Origin: Candidatus Dadabacteria bacterium UBA1144
GTDB taxonomy: Bacteria > Desulfobacterota_D > UBA1144
Assembly: GCA_905181755.1 (NCBI GenBank)
Contig: CAJIYY010000004.1
Coordinates: 1-31,020 of the forward strand
Length of the DNA: 31,020 bases
Direction of reading: 5' to 3'
Shown here: positions 30,350 through 31,020 of the stretch, one piece after another
Layout: each line of letters starts with the position of its first letter
Position numbering within the stretch: position 1 is the stretch's first letter
Program-made: the position numbers and the translations under genes
Notes under the pieces: model-generated
The model's input: only the letters and a program-made list of their open reading frames with translations
Databases searched by the model: none
What the model was told of the DNA's origin: nothing

Positions 30350-31020
30350 TTAGTATTCTAAATACAGAGCTTGGAAGAATTAATTATTCAGTAGTCCATA
30401 AAAGAGGAAAGCCTTATATTTTCTTCATTGGGGGTCTGGGTAGCACTATTTCAAGCTGGGATGATCAAGTAAGCTATTTTCAAGATTCATTCTCTATTTT
30501 GACTTTTGACAATATCGGTGCAGGGAAAAGTAGCAATGTTGATAAACCACTAAGTATGGAAATTTATGCTGATAATTGTAATGAAATTTTGCAAAAGTTA
30601 AAAATTAACAAAGCTCATGTGGTTGGCAAGTCTATGGGCGGTATGATAGCCCAAGTATTTGCTGCCAAATATAAGTCTAAAGTTCTCAAATTAGTCTTAG
30701 CTTGTACCTGTGCTTCAAGGGATAAAGTTAATCAGGAGATAATAAGAGTATCTGAGAGTATTGTGTCCAAAGTAGGGATGAAGGAGATTTGGTTTAATGC
30801 CCTTCTCTTGGGATATTCGCGTTCGTATGTAAAGTCTAATTTTTTAAAATATAAAAAAACAAAATTTAATAACTCTAGGAAGGAGATTGAGGGATATCTT
30901 AATCAGTGCAAGGCGATAAGTTCTTTAAATAATAATGAATTCTTGAAACAGATAAAGGCTCATACCTTAATAGTCTATGGTAAAGACGATTTAATTGTAC
31001 CCTCTGAAAAGTCTTGCGAA
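30349..31020 (+). CDS. alpha/beta hydrolase (3' end beyond the window), probable ATT start
   Basis: The first 224 residues of an alpha/beta-hydrolase-fold protein running off the right edge. From the proposed ATT start it reads SILNTELGRINYSVV, then the oxyanion-hole strand IFFIGGLGSTISSWDDQ (about 25-40), FDNIGAGKS, and the nucleophile elbow VVGKSMGGMIAQ with Ser95 in G-x-S-x-G. GKDDLIVPSEKS (about 211-222) holds the expected acidic residue. The catalytic His would be just outside the window. It resembles the broad 3-oxoadipate enol-lactonase/BioH-like group; the substrate is not predictable. No ATG, GTG or TTG exists in frame upstream of the GGLG motif, so ATT 30349 after GAGGAG is the best start. 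It is probably cotranscribed with ruvX. Confidence 0.75.
   Translation, partial: MSILNTELGRINYSVVHKRGKPYIFFIGGLGSTISSWDDQVSYFQDSFSILTFDNIGAGKSSNVDKPLSMEIYADNCNEILQKLKINKAHVVGKSMGGMIAQVFAAKYKSKVLKLVLACTCASRDKVNQEIIRVSESIVSKVGMKEIWFNALLLGYSRSYVKSNFLKYKKTKFNNSRKEIEGYLNQCKAISSLNNNEFLKQIKAHTLIVYGKDDLIVPSEKSCE

Overview
The window is a gene-dense, AT-rich stretch of bacterial chromosome with about 33 protein genes, one tRNA and no stretch longer than about 100 bases without a gene. I see no phage, transposon, CRISPR array or rRNA. Five of the six convergent gene pairs overlap at their 3' ends, and many genes abut or overlap by 4 bases, which suggests a small, streamlined genome. Several features suggest a deltaproteobacterial-grade, probably marine lineage such as Dadabacteria or a relative: hemL-atpZ-atpI-atpB-atpE clustered apart from the rest of the ATP synthase genes, a c subunit with a leader peptide, ThyX instead of ThyA, and a split propionyl-CoA carboxylase and methylmalonyl-CoA mutase. 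This placement is inference from gene content only.

Layout. Bases 1-1809: the tail of a probable CofH/MqnE-type radical SAM enzyme, then cysE, with argC convergent. 1910-5205: a gap-pgk-fba operon of reversible glycolytic/gluconeogenic enzymes, with fbp (behind a cvpA-like gene) convergent. 6736-9344: a long-chain polyprenyl diphosphate synthase and the catalytic subunit of methylmalonyl-CoA mutase, with rimI convergent. 9804-12526: a tight nucleotide-related operon, queC-queE-(degenerate sirtuin-like gene)-thyX. 12523-13458: a degenerate adenylate-forming-enzyme-like gene on the minus strand. 13525-15866: a tRNA nucleotidyltransferase/poly(A) polymerase and a quinone oxidoreductase, closed by a hairpin terminator. 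15903-18773 (minus): hemL-atpZ-atpI-atpB-atpE. 18868-22125: ispE, tRNA-Gln(TTG), a primary-type sigma factor and a luciferase-like (possibly F420-dependent) oxidoreductase. 22115-29920 (minus): a membrane protein, gltX, coaE, a three-gene propionyl-CoA carboxylase and an oligopeptide-type binding protein. 29945-31020: ruvX and a truncated alpha/beta hydrolase.

How the genes fit together. Propionyl-CoA carboxylase plus the mutase would take propionyl-CoA to succinyl-CoA. gap, pgk, fba and fbp support gluconeogenesis. ispE and the polyprenyl synthase serve isoprenoids (quinone side chains or lipid carriers). The tRNA-Gln gene does not encode CCA, which fits the presence of a CCA-adding-type enzyme. 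The radical SAM tail and the luciferase-like oxidoreductase together hint at deazaflavin F420, without proving it.

Most unusual points. (1) Two genes, the sirtuin-like one and the hydrolase, have no suitable ATG/GTG/TTG start. Each has a strong Shine-Dalgarno sequence 6 bases before an ATT that overlaps the upstream TAA stop (TAATT), pointing to AUU initiation. (2) QueC lacks all four zinc-binding cysteines. (3) The sirtuin-like protein has lost its NAD-binding motifs and catalytic histidine but keeps its zinc-ribbon cysteines. (4) The 311-residue adenylate-forming-like protein has lost its P-loop and C-terminal domain. I see no clear, complete, previously undescribed multi-gene system. The best candidates for something new are the degenerate enzymes and the AUU starts.
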